Shown here piece after piece: positions 44,643-55,021 of a stretch of DNA of 64,000 nt. Within the stretch, counting starts at the first letter, position 1. Every line of letters begins with the position of its first letter. The stretch spans positions 1 to 64,000 of the forward strand of contig NZ_VLOG01000058.1 in the NCBI RefSeq assembly GCF_007655305.1, written 5' to 3'. Under the pieces are notes generated by a model that ran no database searches, was not told the DNA's origin, and saw nothing but the letters and a program-made list of their open reading frames with translations. The DNA comes from Algoriphagus algorifonticola (GTDB taxonomy: Bacteria; Bacteroidota; Bacteroidia; Cytophagales; Cyclobacteriaceae). Both the position numbers and the translations under genes were made by a program.

Positions 44643-45962
44643 TTAAGCTACTTGGTAATTAGAAGGATTATTCTTCATATTACCAGACTTCATCATTCCC
44701 TCGTAATGTCTCATCAATAGATAACTTTCAATCTGACGAAGTGTATCCATGATAACACCTACCATAATCAGCAAGGAAGTACCTCCATAGAACTGAGCAA
44801 ACTCTCCACCAACTCCAGCAATTATAGCCAAAGCAGGAAGAATCGCAACAGCTGCCAAAAGGATAGAACCTGGCAATGTGATTTTGGAAATGATTCCATC
44901 TATAAACTCAGAGGTAGGAGCTCCAGGCTTAATGCCCGGTACAAACCCACCATTTCTCTTCATATCTTCTGCTATCTGCTCAGGATTAACCGTGATGGCA
45001 GTGTAGAAGAAAGTGAATACAATGATCAATACTGCAAAGAGCAAGTTATACTGCCAAGAAGTGAAGTCAGAGAAGGTAGTTCCGATATAGTTAGCTATAT
45101 CACTTTCTCCTGCCCAGATTTGAGCAATCAAAGCTGGAACAAACATCAAAGACTGAGCAAAGATGATAGGCATTACACCAGATGCATTCACTTTAATTGG
45201 AATGTATTGACGCTGTCCTCCATAAACCTTGCCGCCAACAACTTGCTTGGCATATTGAACCGGAATTCTTCTTGTAGCTTCTGTCAAGGCGATCACCCCA
45301 ACTACTACGAAGAATAAAACACCCGCCTCAATTAATAAAAGCAAAAGACCTGAAGATCCTTTCTCTACACCTTCAGCAATTAATGCTCCAGGGAATCGAG
45401 AAATAATACCAATCATGATCAACATTGAGATACCGTTTCCGATACCTTTCTCTGTGATTTTTTCACCTAACCACATACAGAACATAGTTCCAGCGGAAAG
45501 TAACACAAGAGAGCTAAACATGAACAGGGAAGTACTTACCATCACTGCGCCGGTAGGCAATATAGTGGCTGTAACGTAGCCTATACCTTGGGCGATTGTA
45601 ATCAGTATGGTGAGAACTCGAGTGATCTGATTGATTCTTTTTCTTCCAGATTCACCCTCTTTTTGCATTTTTTGAAAGTAGGGTACTCCGACAGTCAACA
45701 GCTGCAACACGATGGAAGCAGAAATGTAAGGCATAATACCCAGTCCAAAGATGGAGGCATTACTAAACGCACCACCCAGGAATGTATCTATCAGACCAAA
45801 TATCCCTTCTTGAGGTCCTCCTAATTTGGAAGGATCAACTCCAGGAAGTACGATAAAAGAACCCAATCTGAAAATGATCAGAAAACCGATCGTATTCAAG
45901 ATTCTCACTCGTAGGTCTTCGATAGAGAAAATGTTCTTAACTGTCGAAATAAACTTTTTCAT
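44643..45962 (-). CDS. secY: Preprotein translocase subunit SecY
   Basis: SecY is the channel of the Sec translocon. The 439-residue protein has about ten hydrophobic transmembrane segments and the family signature regions LPGVDPSKLGG and GFVPGIKPGAPTSEFID. It follows rplO by 4 bp and precedes map by 1 bp. Confidence 0.98.
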   Translation of the reverse strand: MKKFISTVKNIFSIEDLRVRILNTIGFLIIFRLGSFIVLPGVDPSKLGGPQEGIFGLIDTFLGGAFSNASIFGLGIMPYISASIVLQLLTVGVPYFQKMQKEGESGRKRINQITRVLTILITIAQGIGYVTATILPTGAVMVSTSLFMFSSLVLLSAGTMFCMWLGEKITEKGIGNGISMLIMIGIISRFPGALIAEGVEKGSSGLLLLLIEAGVLFFVVVGVIALTEATRRIPVQYAKQVVGGKVYGGQRQYIPIKVNASGVMPIIFAQSLMFVPALIAQIWAGESDIANYIGTTFSDFTSWQYNLLFAVLIIVFTFFYTAITVNPEQIAEDMKRNGGFVPGIKPGAPTSEFIDGIISKITLPGSILLAAVAILPALAIIAGVGGEFAQFYGGTSLLIMVGVIMDTLRQIESYLLMRHYEGMMKSGNMKNNPSNYQVA

Positions 45963-45966
45963 TTAA

Positions 45967-46413
45967 TTAAATCTTGTTTACTGAACCACCCGCTTTTTCA
46001 ATGGCAGCTACAGCGCTGGAAGAGAAGCTATGAGCAGTTACTGATACTTTGGAACTCAATTCACCTCCGCCCAAAATCTTGATTTTGTCGTTTTTGGAAG
46101 CGATGCCGTGAGACACCATTGTATCCATATCGATTGATTCAAGATTGTAGGTCGTTGCAAGGCTTTGCAAGGTATCCAAATTTACCGGTTTGAACTCAAC
46201 TCTGTTCAAGCTTTTGAAACCAAATTTAGGAACTCTTCTTTGAAGTGGCATTTGACCGCCTTCAAAGCCTAATTTAGTCTTATAACCGGATCTTGATTTT
46301 GCACCTTTATGACCTCTTGTAGAAGTTCCCCCTCTACCGGATCCAGTACCTCTACCAATTCTCTTACGATTTTTGGTTGATCCTTCGGCTGGTTGTAATG
46401 TATGCAGTTTCAT
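45967..46413 (-). CDS. rplO: 50S ribosomal protein L15
   Basis: This 148-residue protein with the basic glycine-rich N-terminus (NRKRIGRGTGSGRGGTSTRGHKG) and MPLQRRVPKFGFKS is L15, a late assembly protein. It is directly upstream of secY. Confidence 0.97.
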   Translation of the reverse strand: MKLHTLQPAEGSTKNRKRIGRGTGSGRGGTSTRGHKGAKSRSGYKTKLGFEGGQMPLQRRVPKFGFKSLNRVEFKPVNLDTLQSLATTYNLESIDMDTMVSHGIASKNDKIKILGGGELSSKVSVTAHSFSSSAVAAIEKAGGSVNKI

Positions 46414-46415
46414 AA

Positions 46416-46595
46416 TTAAGCTTCCTCCACTTTTACAAGGTGATTAACTTTCTTGACCATACCGGCAATCTGTGGAGTATTTTCTACTTCAACAGATTTG
46501 TTGATTTTGCCTAGACCTAAAGCAGTAATGGTAGCTTTTTGATCTTTTGGTCTGTCAATAACAGATTTCGTTTGTGTGATTTTGATCTTAGCCAT
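46416..46595 (-). CDS. rpmD: 50S ribosomal protein L30
   Basis: This 59-residue frame begins [20 protein letters not shown] and contains [15 protein letters not shown], typical of L30. It is too short for many ORF listings. It lies between rpsE and rplO with gaps of 5 and 2 bp. Confidence 0.95.
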   Translation of the reverse strand: MAKIKITQTKSVIDRPKDQKATITALGLGKINKSVEVENTPQIAGMVKKVNHLVKVEEA

Positions 46596-46600
46596 GATGA

Positions 46601-47119
46601 TTATCCATTAAAAACTTTAGACATTTTCACACCTCTCTGTTGTGACACAGAGATAGCATCTCTCAGTTGCATCAACGCATCGATGGTTGCTTTCACCACG
46701 TTGTGTGGGTTGGAAGAACCTTTGGACTTAGCCAATACGTCAGTTACACCTGCAGATTCCAATACGGCACGCATCGCACCACCGGCGATTACACCAGTAC
46801 CTGCAGCAGCTGGTTTGATAAGGACAAAACCTCCACCAAACTTACCAATCTGCTCATGCGGAATAGTACCCTTCAAAACCGGTACTTTTACCAAGTTTTT
46901 CTTTGCGTCCTCGATGCCTTTAGTGATTGCATCAGTTACTTCGTTGGCTTTACCCAAACCATAACCTACAACACCATTGCCATCTCCGACTACTACGATT
47001 GCAGAAAAAGAGAATCTTCTACCACCTTTTACCACTTTGGCTACTCGGTTGATCGCTACTACTTTTTCTTTTAAATCTGTATCTGTGGCCCTAATGGGCT
47101 TCTTTTTCAGTTGAGACAT
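46601..47119 (-). CDS. rpsE: 30S ribosomal protein S5
   Basis: S5 supports decoding accuracy. The 172-residue protein has [27 protein letters not shown] and [20 protein letters not shown]. It follows rplR by 5 bp in the spc cluster. Confidence 0.98.
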   Translation of the reverse strand: MSQLKKKPIRATDTDLKEKVVAINRVAKVVKGGRRFSFSAIVVVGDGNGVVGYGLGKANEVTDAITKGIEDAKKNLVKVPVLKGTIPHEQIGKFGGGFVLIKPAAAGTGVIAGGAMRAVLESAGVTDVLAKSKGSSNPHNVVKATIDALMQLRDAISVSQQRGVKMSKVFNG

Positions 47120-47124
47120 AATAA

Positions 47125-47475
47125 TTAAAATTTAAGGCCTCCCTCTCTGGCACCATCTGCCAAAGCTTTCACTTTTCCGTGATACAAGTAGCCATTTCTG
47201 TCAAATACTACTTCGCTAACACCATTAGCAACGGCTCTCTCAGCGAGTTTTTTACCAACCTCCGAAGCGATTGATACATTGGTGTTTTCTTTAGCGCCCA
47301 ACTCCTTAGAGGAAGCCTGAGCCAAAGTACGACCCTGAAGGTCATCCACCAATTGCGCGTAGATACCAGTATTACTTTTGAATACTGATAAACGTGGTCT
47401 GGAATCGGTACCAGAGATCTTTCTGCGGATACCCTGCTTGATTCTAAGTCTTCTGGAATTCTTATTAAATGCCAT
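47125..47475 (-). CDS. rplR: 50S ribosomal protein L18
   Basis: L18 binds 5S rRNA. The 116-residue sequence shows [20 protein letters not shown] and the C-terminal [21 protein letters not shown]. It lies 6 bp after rplF. Confidence 0.97.
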   Translation of the reverse strand: MAFNKNSRRLRIKQGIRRKISGTDSRPRLSVFKSNTGIYAQLVDDLQGRTLAQASSKELGAKENTNVSIASEVGKKLAERAVANGVSEVVFDRNGYLYHGKVKALADGAREGGLKF

Positions 47476-47481
47476 AACCTA

Positions 47482-48039
47482 TTATTTTTTACCGGCAGTT
47501 TTACCAGCCTTACGTCTAATTTGTTCACCAACGAAGCGCACACCTTTGCCTTTGTAAGGCTCGATCTTACGAAGAGATCTAATTTTTGCCGCTACTTGTC
47601 CGATCAGTTCTTTGTCAATTGCTTCCAAAGAGATGATTGGATTTTTACCTTTCGGAGTCTCAGTCTTCACAGATACACTTTCAGGAAGTGCAAAGAAGAT
47701 GTTGTGAGAATATCCCAAGTTCAATTCTAATACTTGACCTTGGTTGGTTGCCTTATAACCTACACCTACAAGTTCCAAGTCTTTCTTGAATCCTTCAGAA
47801 ACTCCGATCACCATATTGTTGATCAAAGATCTGTAAAGACCGTGCATAGACTTATGTCTTTTAGAGTCAGTAGGTCTGGAAACAACAACTTGGTTGTTTT
47901 CCACTGTCACCTGAATATCAGGATTCACATCCTGAGTCAGTGTACCCTTTGGACCTTTAACAGTAACTACACCTTTTGTAGCCACGTCTACAGTAACACC
48001 GCTGGGTAGATTTATTGGTTTTTTACCTATTCTTGACAT
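47482..48039 (-). CDS. rplF: 50S ribosomal protein L6
   Basis: L6 sits near the GTPase-associated centre. The 185-residue protein has the N-terminal MSRIGKKPINLPSGV, two similar beta domains, and the EPYKGKGVRFVGEQIRRK signature. Gap of 9 bp from rpsH. Confidence 0.98.
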   Translation of the reverse strand: MSRIGKKPINLPSGVTVDVATKGVVTVKGPKGTLTQDVNPDIQVTVENNQVVVSRPTDSKRHKSMHGLYRSLINNMVIGVSEGFKKDLELVGVGYKATNQGQVLELNLGYSHNIFFALPESVSVKTETPKGKNPIISLEAIDKELIGQVAAKIRSLRKIEPYKGKGVRFVGEQIRRKAGKTAGKK

Positions 48040-48048
48040 GATAGTAAA

Positions 48049-48444
48049 TTAATATACGTAGCAAAGTACTTCGCCCCCGATACCTTCGGTGCGGGCTTCT
48101 TTGTCTGTCATTACCCCTTTAGAGGTCGAAATAACTGCAATACCAAGTCCATTGATGACTCTTGGTAGCTCGTCATGTTTTACATACTTTCTTAAACCTG
48201 GCGTACTAACTCTCTTCAGGCTCACGATTGCATTTTTCTTGGTAGTTGGATTGTATTTCAAGGCAATTTTGATTGTGCCTTGAGGTCCGTTATCCTCAAA
48301 CTTATAGTTTTGGATATACCCTTTGTCATGCAATACTTTAGTGATCTCCTTCTTGATATTAGAAGCAGGTATCTCAACGATTCTGTGAGAAGCCTTAATG
48401 GCATTTCTCAATCTAGTCAGATAATCGGCTATTGGATCAGTCAT
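48049..48444 (-). CDS. rpsH: 30S ribosomal protein S8
   Basis: S8 binds the central domain of 16S rRNA and often represses the spc operon. The 131-residue protein begins MTDPIADYLTRLRNA and ends AVISTSKGVMTDKEAR...GGEVLCYVY. The 82-bp spacer upstream contains a promoter-like TAACTTTG. Confidence 0.98.
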   Translation of the reverse strand: MTDPIADYLTRLRNAIKASHRIVEIPASNIKKEITKVLHDKGYIQNYKFEDNGPQGTIKIALKYNPTTKKNAIVSLKRVSTPGLRKYVKHDELPRVINGLGIAVISTSKGVMTDKEARTEGIGGEVLCYVY

Positions 48445-48481
48445 GGTATTATATAGTCTAGCTCCACCCGTTTTGGGCGTG

Positions 48482-48489
48482 CAAAGTTA
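48482..48489 (-). promoter_or_regulatory. Candidate internal promoter box upstream of rpsH
   Basis: TAACTTTG on the minus strand lies 38 bp upstream of the rpsH ATG in an 82-bp spacer, the one sizeable gap between rpsN and rpsH. A good -33 TTTG at about 19 bases is not visible, so it may be a weak internal promoter or chance. Confidence 0.3.
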
Positions 48490-48526
48490 CGAATTGATTT
48501 TTTAAATAAAAACTACTGTCGTTATT

Positions 48527-48796
48527 TTACCAGCTGGACTTAGTCACTCCCGGGATCTTGCCTGCTGAGGCCATTTCACGGAAGGTTACCCTGTTGATAC
48601 CAAACTTTCTCATGTAGCCTTTTGGACGACCGGTCAACTTACATCTGTTGTGTAGTCTAACCGGAGAAGCGTTCTTTGGCAATTTATCAAGTGCCTCATA
48701 ATCGCCAGCTGCTTTCAGCTCAGCTCTCTTCTTGGCATACTTGGCTACCAGACGTTCTCTTTTTCTCTCACGAGCTTTGATTGACTCTCTTGCCAT
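48527..48796 (-). CDS. rpsN: 30S ribosomal protein S14 (zinc-free type)
   Basis: The 89-residue S14 has [22 protein letters not shown] and a single cysteine, not the CxxC pairs of the zinc-binding short form. Its length is that of the C-minus long form. It follows rplE by 2 bp. Confidence 0.97.
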   Translation of the reverse strand: MARESIKARERKRERLVAKYAKKRAELKAAGDYEALDKLPKNASPVRLHNRCKLTGRPKGYMRKFGINRVTFREMASAGKIPGVTKSSW

Positions 48797-48798
48797 GA

Positions 48799-49359
48799 TT
48801 ATTCTTCTTTATTTTTATTAACGAACGGCATACCGAAAGCCTTCAATAATGCTAAGCTTTCTTCGTCAGTATTTGCGGTAGTCACAAATGTGATATCCAT
48901 ACCGGAAATTCTATTTACTTTTTCGATAGAGATTTCTGGGAAGATGATTTGTTCGGTTACACCTAAGGTGTAGTTACCTCTACCATCAAATCCTTTGTCA
49001 GAAATTCCTTTGAAGTCACGAACACGTGGAAGTGCCACGGTCATCAATCTATCAAGGAATTCATACATTTTCTCTCCTCTCAAAGTAACTTTAGCACCGA
49101 TAGGCATGCCTTCTCTTAGCTTAAAGTTAGAAACAGAAGTTTTAGCTTTGGTAGATACTGCTCTCTGACCTGTGATCAAAGAAAGTTCTTCCACGCCTTG
49201 GTCAACCAATTTCTTATCAGCTACTGCAGCACCGATACCTTTGTTAAGCACAATTTTGCTCAATTTAGGAACCTGCATTACAGATGAATACTGGAATTTT
49301 TCTTTCAAAGCAGGAACGATATCGTTCACATACTTTTGCTTCATTCTAGGATTAGCCAT
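48799..49359 (-). CDS. rplE: 50S ribosomal protein L5
   Basis: L5 binds 5S rRNA and the P-site tRNA. The 186-residue protein has [21 protein letters not shown] and the C-terminal [19 protein letters not shown]. Its start overlaps rplX by 8 bp and is preceded by a ten-base perfect match to the 16S rRNA 3' tail, unusual in this genome. Confidence 0.98.
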   Translation of the reverse strand: MANPRMKQKYVNDIVPALKEKFQYSSVMQVPKLSKIVLNKGIGAAVADKKLVDQGVEELSLITGQRAVSTKAKTSVSNFKLREGMPIGAKVTLRGEKMYEFLDRLMTVALPRVRDFKGISDKGFDGRGNYTLGVTEQIIFPEISIEKVNRISGMDITFVTTANTDEESLALLKAFGMPFVNKNKEE

Positions 49360-49696
49360 TGATCACCTCCCCTGTTTTCTTAGAGTATCTTACTAATTTA
49401 CCATTTTCGCCTGCCTTGCGTCCAGTTCTGGTAGCTTCGCCAGTCTTCGGATCTACAAGCATCAGGTTACTGATATGTACAGAAGCTTCTTTCTTCTCGA
49501 TACCACCTTGAGGCTTAGCAGCAGTAGGCTTCACGTGTTTAGTCACGATATTGATACCTTCTACATAAGCTCTGCTTTTAGCAGTATCAACAGAAAGAAC
49601 TTTCCCTGTTTTACCTTTGTCATCACCTGCGATCACTTTCACAGTGTCTCCGGTTTTGATGTGCAGTTTAGACTGCTTGTTGAATTTTCTTTCCAT
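49352..49696 (-). CDS. rplX: 50S ribosomal protein L24
   Basis: L24 starts large-subunit assembly. The 114-residue protein has a KOW motif at the start ([24 protein letters not shown]) and a basic remainder. Its last codons also encode the Shine-Dalgarno match for rplE. Confidence 0.97.
   Translation of the reverse strand: MERKFNKQSKLHIKTGDTVKVIAGDDKGKTGKVLSVDTAKSRAYVEGINIVTKHVKPTAAKPQGGIEKKEASVHISNLMLVDPKTGEATRTGRKAGENGKLVRYSKKTGEVING
49361..49370 (-). promoter_or_regulatory. Strong Shine-Dalgarno sequence at rplE start
   Basis: On the minus strand GGAGGTGATC is complementary to the 16S rRNA 3' end over ten bases, with six nucleotides between GGAGG and the ATG at 49359. It lies inside the end of rplX. 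In this window other start sites lack such a sequence, so this one stands out. Confidence 0.7.
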
Positions 49697-49698
49697 GA

Positions 49699-50067
49699 TT
49701 ACAATACTTCAGGGGCCAAAGAAACGATTTTCATAAACTGCTTCTCTCTCAATTCTCTAGCCACAGGGCCGAAAATACGAGTACCTCTAGGTTCATCGTT
49801 GTTGTTCAACAATACAGCAGCGTTGTCCTCGAAACGAATATAAGAACCGTCTTTACGTCTTATTTCTTTCTTGGTACGTACGATAACCGCTCTTGAAACG
49901 GTACCTTTTTTCATGTTGCTGGAGGAAAGGGCAGACTTTACAGTCACGACTACTTTATCACCGATAGAAGCATATCGTTTTTTAGTTCCTCCCAATACGC
50001 GGATGACCAATACCTCTTTGGCACCGGAGTTGTCCGCCACACTTAGTCTGGATTCTTGCTGTATCAT
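49699..50067 (-). CDS. rplN: 50S ribosomal protein L14
   Basis: The 122-residue protein begins [18 protein letters not shown] and has the L14 signature [19 protein letters not shown]. It lies at the subunit interface. Located between rpsQ and rplX, 2 bp from each. Confidence 0.98.
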   Translation of the reverse strand: MIQQESRLSVADNSGAKEVLVIRVLGGTKKRYASIGDKVVVTVKSALSSSNMKKGTVSRAVIVRTKKEIRRKDGSYIRFEDNAAVLLNNNDEPRGTRIFGPVARELREKQFMKIVSLAPEVL

Positions 50068-50069
50068 GA

Positions 50070-50333
50070 TTACTTAGCCCTTTCAATAATTTCAACTAAT
50101 CTCCAACGCTTGTTCTTACTCAGCGGACGAGTTTCACTTATTTTCACGATGTCACCTAGGTTACACTCGTTTTTCTCGTCATGAGCCATAAATTTGGTAG
50201 TCTTTGCAACGAACTTACCGTACATACCGTGTTTAACTCTTCTTTCCACGGCTACAGTAATGGACTTATCCATCTTGTTGCTTACGACTTTACCAATTCT
50301 TTCTTTTCGAAGATTTCTTTCGATCGTAGCCAT
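50070..50333 (-). CDS. rpsQ: 30S ribosomal protein S17
   Basis: The 87-residue OB-fold protein has [33 protein letters not shown] and [20 protein letters not shown], typical of S17. Gap of 18 bp from rpmC. Confidence 0.98.
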   Translation of the reverse strand: MATIERNLRKERIGKVVSNKMDKSITVAVERRVKHGMYGKFVAKTTKFMAHDEKNECNLGDIVKISETRPLSKNKRWRLVEIIERAK

Positions 50334-50351
50334 TTTATTTTCTGTTAGCTA

Positions 50352-50534
50352 TTATTTGCCAGCCAATGCAGTCTTCAATCTTGCGATTAGACGCTTGGTT
50401 TCGCGTATTCTGTTAGGATTCTCGATGGGAGAAATTGAGTGAGCAAATTGAAGTTTGCTCAGATTCGTTTTCTCGGCGCTGATTTTCTCAGCGATTTCAC
50501 TTGCGGAAAGTGATTGGATCTCTGTATTTTTCAT
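50352..50534 (-). CDS. rpmC: 50S ribosomal protein L29
   Basis: The 60-residue all-helical protein with SLSASEIAEKISAEKTNLSKLQF and NPNRIRETKRLIARLKT is L29, near the exit tunnel. Between rplP and rpsQ as usual. Confidence 0.96.
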   Translation of the reverse strand: MKNTEIQSLSASEIAEKISAEKTNLSKLQFAHSISPIENPNRIRETKRLIARLKTALAGK

Positions 50535-50543
50535 AGTTCCTAA

Positions 50544-50963
50544 TTATTCTGCGTAGTCTCTACGAACAACAAATTTGGTGCTTACAGGAAGTTTTTGCTG
50601 AGCCAATCTCAAGGCTTCTTTAGCAGTTTCCAAAGGTACACCAGTAGCTTCGAAGAGGATGGTTCCAGGCTTGATAACTGCTACCCAATATTCAGGGGCA
50701 CCTTTACCTTTACCCATACGTACTTCAGCAGGCTTCTTAGTGATAGGTTTGTCAGGGAAAATTCTGATCCAAACCTGACCTTCTCTTTTCATTGCTCTTG
50801 TCATTGCGATACGAGCTGCCTCGATCTGACGAGAGGTGATCCATCCTGCTTCCAGGGACTTGATGCCAAAGTTGCCAAAAGCGAGCGTATGCCCTCTTTG
50901 TGCAATGCCTTTGACACGGCCCTTTTGCATTTTTCTATATTTAGTTCTTTTCGGCTGTAACAT
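50544..50963 (-). CDS. rplP: 50S ribosomal protein L16
   Basis: The 139-residue protein starts [19 protein letters not shown] and has [39 protein letters not shown], all L16 signatures. It contacts tRNA at the A site. Gap of 23 bp from rpsC. Confidence 0.98.
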   Translation of the reverse strand: MLQPKRTKYRKMQKGRVKGIAQRGHTLAFGNFGIKSLEAGWITSRQIEAARIAMTRAMKREGQVWIRIFPDKPITKKPAEVRMGKGKGAPEYWVAVIKPGTILFEATGVPLETAKEALRLAQQKLPVSTKFVVRRDYAE

Positions 50964-50986
50964 GATTTCTCACTTATCGGTGAAAA

Positions 50987-51718
50987 TTAGTTATTTCTTT
51001 TTCTGCGTCTAGGACCTCCGTCTCTCTTAGGACCAGCATTTCTTGGGCCTTTTGGCTCATTAGCTGCACCTTGATTAGGAGACAAGTCTCTTTTACCGTA
51101 CACTTCACCTTTGAAGATCCATACTTTGATACCGATAATACCGTAAACAGTCAATGCTTCGGAAATAGCGTAATCGATGTCGGCTCTCAATGTGTGTAGA
51201 GGAATACGACCCTCTTTGTACATTTCAGAACGGGCCATTTCGGCACCACCTAAACGACCAGAAAGTTTTACTTTGATTCCTTCTGCTCCCACTCTCATGG
51301 ATGCTGCAATGGCTTGTTTCATTGCTCTTCTGAAGGAAATTCTAGCCTGAAGCTGCTGAGCGATAGACTCACCTACTAACTTGGCATCCAATTCAGGTCT
51401 CTTAATTTCAAAGATGTTGATTTGAATGTCTTTGTTGGTGATCTTTTTAAGCTCTTCTTTTAGCTTATCTACTTCGGCTCCACCTTTACCAATAACTACA
51501 CCTGGTCGAGCGGTATGAATGGTAAGTGTGATTCTCTTAAGCGTACGCTCAATGATCACCTTAGCAATCCCACCCTTAGGAATTCTGGCAAGGACGTACT
51601 TACGGATTTGCTGATCTTCGTATAGTTTTTCGGCAAAGTCTTTCCCACCATACCAGTTGGAATCCCAGCCTTTGACTACACCAAGTCTAAATCCTATTGG
51701 GTTAATCTTTTGTCCCAT
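50987..51718 (-). CDS. rpsC: 30S ribosomal protein S3
   Basis: S3 lines the mRNA entry. The 243-residue protein has [14 protein letters not shown], a KH domain with [15 protein letters not shown], and [23 protein letters not shown] basic C-terminal tail (about 215-243) rich in Arg/Gly/Asn ends the protein. Confidence 0.98.
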   Translation of the reverse strand: MGQKINPIGFRLGVVKGWDSNWYGGKDFAEKLYEDQQIRKYVLARIPKGGIAKVIIERTLKRITLTIHTARPGVVIGKGGAEVDKLKEELKKITNKDIQINIFEIKRPELDAKLVGESIAQQLQARISFRRAMKQAIAASMRVGAEGIKVKLSGRLGGAEMARSEMYKEGRIPLHTLRADIDYAISEALTVYGIIGIKVWIFKGEVYGKRDLSPNQGAANEPKGPRNAGPKRDGGPRRRKRNN

Positions 51719-51727
51719 AGTCTGTTC

Positions 51728-52120
51728 TTAATTTGCCTTTTCGTTTGTTTCTACTACATCAGCGGTAACATCCTCAGCATTGAAAGCATCAATTACTAGG
51801 GTTACATGATTGGATCTTTTGCGGATTCTGTGACCACGACCCTGAGGAGCAGGTCTCAATCTCTTAAGAGATCTACCTTCATCCACCATGATGCTTTTCA
51901 CATATAGATCAGCTTCTTCAAGCTTTGCATCAGGATTTTTTGCCTGCCAGTTTGCCACTGCAGAAAGAAGAAGTTTTTCCAATTTAATGGCTCCATGATT
52001 TGGAGTAAACTTCAAAATGCTGAGCGCCAATCCCACTCTTTTGCCTCTGACCAAGTCAGCCACCAAACGCATTTTGCGTGGGGAAGTAGGAACATTATTT
52101 AATCTTGCTATTGCTTCCAT
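51728..52120 (-). CDS. rplV: 50S ribosomal protein L22
   Basis: The 130-residue protein has [21 protein letters not shown] and the tunnel-lining loop region [23 protein letters not shown], the site of many macrolide-resistance changes; no insertion is evident. Between rpsS and rpsC. Confidence 0.97.
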   Translation of the reverse strand: MEAIARLNNVPTSPRKMRLVADLVRGKRVGLALSILKFTPNHGAIKLEKLLLSAVANWQAKNPDAKLEEADLYVKSIMVDEGRSLKRLRPAPQGRGHRIRKRSNHVTLVIDAFNAEDVTADVVETNEKAN

Positions 52121-52122
52121 GA

Positions 52123-52401
52123 TTATCTCTTTCCTTTATCTTTTTTGGCAATGTGGCCTCTGAAATTTCTGGTAGGAGCAAATTCACCTAGCTTGTGACC
52201 TACCATATTGTCTGTTACAAATACCGGGATGAATTTATTTCCGTTATGAACAGCGAAGGTATGTCCTACGAAATCTGGAGAAATCATGGATCTTCTTGAC
52301 CAAGTCTTGATGACGGATTTCTTTCCGGACTCGTTCATAGCATCCACTTTTTTCACTAGATGATGCTCGATATAAGGACCTTTTTTTAATGAACGTGCCA
52401 T
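52123..52401 (-). CDS. rpsS: 30S ribosomal protein S19
   Basis: The 92-residue protein begins [18 protein letters not shown] and contains [22 protein letters not shown] and APTRNFRGH, the S19 signatures. It lies 2 bp from rplB and rplV. Confidence 0.98.
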   Translation of the reverse strand: MARSLKKGPYIEHHLVKKVDAMNESGKKSVIKTWSRRSMISPDFVGHTFAVHNGNKFIPVFVTDNMVGHKLGEFAPTRNFRGHIAKKDKGKR

Positions 52402-52403
52402 AA

Positions 52404-53228
52404 TTATTTAGATCTTTTGCTAACGATGAACTTGTTTGAATACTTCTTAGGTGATCTGGTTTTCTTACCTTTAGACAACAAGCCCTTACGGGATCTTGGA
52501 TGTCCTCCGGAAGATCTACCTTCACCACCACCCATTGGGTGATCTACTGGGTTCATAGCTACACCTCTTACTCGAGGTCTTACTCCTAACCATCTTTTAC
52601 GACCGGCTTTACCCAATACTACGTTCATGTGGTCTCCGTTGGAAACTGTACCTACAGTAGCCATACAAACACCCAAAACGAGTCTCATCTCTCCGGATGG
52701 AAGCTTGATGGTCACATATTTACCCTCACGGGCAACAATCTGTGCATAACCACCAGCACTTCTTACCATTGCAGCACCTTTACCTGGTTTCAATTCCACG
52801 CAGTGTACAATAGTACCCATTGGGATATTCATCAAGTGCATTGCGTTACCCACTTCAGGAGCAACTTGCTCACCGGAAATCACTGTTTGTCCCACTTGCA
52901 AACCTTCCGGGGCGATAATGTAGGCTTTAGCACCGTCAGCATAATAAAGTAGGGCTAGACGAGCTGTTCTGTTTGGATCGTACTCGATTGCCTTTACGGT
53001 AGCAGGTACACCAAACTTGTTTCTTTTAAAGTCAACTACTCTGAGTCTTCTTTTATGACCACCACCCATATAGCGGGCAGTCATTTTGCCTTCATTATTT
53101 CTACCGCCTGACTTCTTGATAGGAGCAAGAAGAGATTTTTCCGGCGTTGACTTGGTAATCTCGTCAAACGCTGGAGCTACTCTAAATCTTGTTCCTGGAG
53201 TTACAGGCTTCAATTTTTTAATTGCCAT
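52404..53228 (-). CDS. rplB: 50S ribosomal protein L2
   Basis: L2 is essential for peptidyl-transferase activity. The 274-residue protein has the RNA-binding domain and the C-terminal [22 protein letters not shown] loop with the conserved histidine. Between rplW (13 bp) and rpsS (2 bp). Confidence 0.98.
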   Translation of the reverse strand: MAIKKLKPVTPGTRFRVAPAFDEITKSTPEKSLLAPIKKSGGRNNEGKMTARYMGGGHKRRLRVVDFKRNKFGVPATVKAIEYDPNRTARLALLYYADGAKAYIIAPEGLQVGQTVISGEQVAPEVGNAMHLMNIPMGTIVHCVELKPGKGAAMVRSAGGYAQIVAREGKYVTIKLPSGEMRLVLGVCMATVGTVSNGDHMNVVLGKAGRKRWLGVRPRVRGVAMNPVDHPMGGGEGRSSGGHPRSRKGLLSKGKKTRSPKKYSNKFIVSKRSK

Positions 53229-53241
53229 GATATTGATTCAA

Positions 53242-53529
53242 TTAAATTTCTCCGTAAAAATCAATTACCTCTCCATCAGCTACTTGCACGATTGCTTTTT
53301 TGAAAGCGTTGGTGAAGCCTGATACGATTCTTGTCTTGGTGTATCTTGTCTTATGCTTCGCAGCATATCTCATGGTTCTTACTGATACCACTTTCACACC
53401 GTATGCTTTTTCTACAGCATTCTTGATTTCTGGTTTCTTTGCGGTTTTTTCCACAATGAATCCATAAACGCCTTTTTCGTTCATGGCAGAAATCTTTTCT
53501 GTAATCAAAGGCTGCTTTAGAATATCCAT
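53242..53529 (-). CDS. rplW: 50S ribosomal protein L23
   Basis: L23 is at the exit tunnel and is the docking site for trigger factor and SRP. The 95-residue protein begins MDILKQPLITEKISAM and has YGVKVVSVRTMRYAAKHKTRY. It starts 4 bp after the rplD stop. Confidence 0.97.
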   Translation of the reverse strand: MDILKQPLITEKISAMNEKGVYGFIVEKTAKKPEIKNAVEKAYGVKVVSVRTMRYAAKHKTRYTKTRIVSGFTNAFKKAIVQVADGEVIDFYGEI

Positions 53530-53533
53530 TGTC

Positions 53534-54163
53534 TTATTTCGATAAAATGGTTTCCAATTTACTTACAGAGTCTTCGCAGATCACCAGGTGATCAGCATTC
53601 AGAAGCTGGTAAGTATTTACATCATTCACAGTCACAACTTTCGCCTTAGGAAGGTTTCTGCTGGATAGGTAAACGTTCTTGTTATCTTCAGGGAGAACCA
53701 AAAGCGTCTTCTTATCGGATAGCGCCAATCCATTAAGCAAAGCCAGATAGTTTTTAGTTTTTGGAGCATCAAAAGAGATGTTTTCCAAAACTGAAAGGCT
53801 GTTGTCTTTCACTTTGTAGGAAAGAGCAGATTTTCTGGCTAGTTGTTTTACTTTCTTATTCAATTTGAAAGAGTAGTCTCTTGGCTTAGGACCAAAAACT
53901 CTACCTCCACCTCTGAAAAGCGGGGATTTCAAAGATCCAGCTCTAGCACCACCGGTACCTTTTTGCTTTTTGATCTTTTTGGTAGATCCTGCTACTTCAT
54001 TTCTTTCTTTAGACTTATGAGTTCCCTGTCTCTGATTAGCCAGGTACTGTTTTACATCCAGATAGATCGCGTTGTCATTTGGCTCGATTGCGAAAATCTC
54101 GTCAGACAATTGCACCTTTCTTCCGGTGTCTTCTCCTTTTTGATTAATTACTGCTAATTCCAT
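53534..54163 (-). CDS. rplD: 50S ribosomal protein L4
   Basis: The 209-residue protein has the extended tunnel loop ([43 protein letters not shown]). In E. coli L4 also represses the S10 operon. It lies 3 bp after rplC. Confidence 0.97.
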   Translation of the reverse strand: MELAVINQKGEDTGRKVQLSDEIFAIEPNDNAIYLDVKQYLANQRQGTHKSKERNEVAGSTKKIKKQKGTGGARAGSLKSPLFRGGGRVFGPKPRDYSFKLNKKVKQLARKSALSYKVKDNSLSVLENISFDAPKTKNYLALLNGLALSDKKTLLVLPEDNKNVYLSSRNLPKAKVVTVNDVNTYQLLNADHLVICEDSVSKLETILSK

Positions 54164-54166
54164 GGC

Positions 54167-54799
54167 TTACTTCTCTAGAATTACATAAGAATTTTTTGGA
54201 CCTGGTACTGAACCGGACACCAGAAGGAGATTTTGCTCAGCGTAAATTTTCAATACTCTGAGGTTCAATACTTTCACTCTGTCACCACCGGTTCTTCCAG
54301 CCATTCTCATACCCTTGAATACTCGGGATGGCCAAGAACAAGCACCAATGGAACCTGGGTGTCTCTGTCTGTTGTGCTGACCGTGAGTTTGTCCACCCAC
54401 ACCACCAAAACCATGACGCTTCACTACACCCTGGAAGCCTTTACCTTTAGAAGTACCGATAGCATCGATGAAGTCACCTTCTACGAATACCTCTCCGGCC
54501 TTCACAGTAGCCCCTAGATTTACCTGGCCTTCAAACTCGACCCGGAAATCACGGAACTCAACAACTTTGTGCTTCGGCGTTGTACCTGCCTTTTTAAAGT
54601 GACCTATCAATGGCTTAGGAGTGTTTTTCTCCTTACGCTCACCGTAGGCCAACTGCACTGCGTTGTACCCGTCTGTTTCAACGTTTTTTACTTGCGTCAC
54701 TACGCAAGGACCAGCTTCTATTAGCGTGCATGCGACATTACGTCCATCGGCACTAAAAATGCTAGTCATTCCTACTTTTTTTCCAATTATACCAGACAT
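54167..54799 (-). CDS. rplC: 50S ribosomal protein L3
   Basis: L3 helps shape the peptidyl-transferase centre. The 210-residue protein begins [19 protein letters not shown] and carries the central loop region [22 protein letters not shown]. Where E. coli has the methylated Gln150 of GSIGQ, this protein has Ala, so PrmB-type methylation is not expected. It is the first gene of the long operon here, behind its own promoter. Confidence 0.97.
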   Translation of the reverse strand: MSGIIGKKVGMTSIFSADGRNVACTLIEAGPCVVTQVKNVETDGYNAVQLAYGERKEKNTPKPLIGHFKKAGTTPKHKVVEFRDFRVEFEGQVNLGATVKAGEVFVEGDFIDAIGTSKGKGFQGVVKRHGFGGVGGQTHGQHNRQRHPGSIGACSWPSRVFKGMRMAGRTGGDRVKVLNLRVLKIYAEQNLLLVSGSVPGPKNSYVILEK

Positions 54800-54861
54800 C
54801 TTTTATAAGATAATTTGATAATCCACAAGCATTTATACGCTTGGGCCCTTTTTAAGGACTG

Positions 54862-54892
54862 CAAAGTTACTGAAATAAAATTCTGCAACAAA
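54862..54892 (-). promoter_or_regulatory. Promoter of the S10-spc-alpha operon (TTTG-N19-TAACTTTG)
   Basis: On the minus strand TTTG (54889-54892) is 19 bases from TAACTTTG (54862-54869), an exact fit to the Bacteroidetes consensus. The start would be near 54856, giving a leader of roughly 55 nt before rplC. The leader holds a small hairpin (CAAGC at 54826-54830 with GCTTG at 54839-54843). Confidence 0.85.
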
Positions 54893-54983
54893 CCCCAACT
54901 CCTATATTTTCAAACATTTAGAAAATATTTCATTTGGAATTCGCCCTTTGAGCAGCCCAAAGGCCAATGAATCATTGTTGATT

Positions 54984-55021
54984 TTTAAAAAAACAAAAGA
55001 CCTGCATCGAAATGCAGGTCT
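54984..55021 (-). terminator. Terminator between rpsJ and rplC
   Basis: AGACCTGCAT (54998-55007) pairs perfectly with ATGCAGGTCT (55012-55021) around a four-base loop, followed by TTTTGTTTTTTT on the minus strand. It ends the str operon after rpsJ. Confidence 0.92.
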
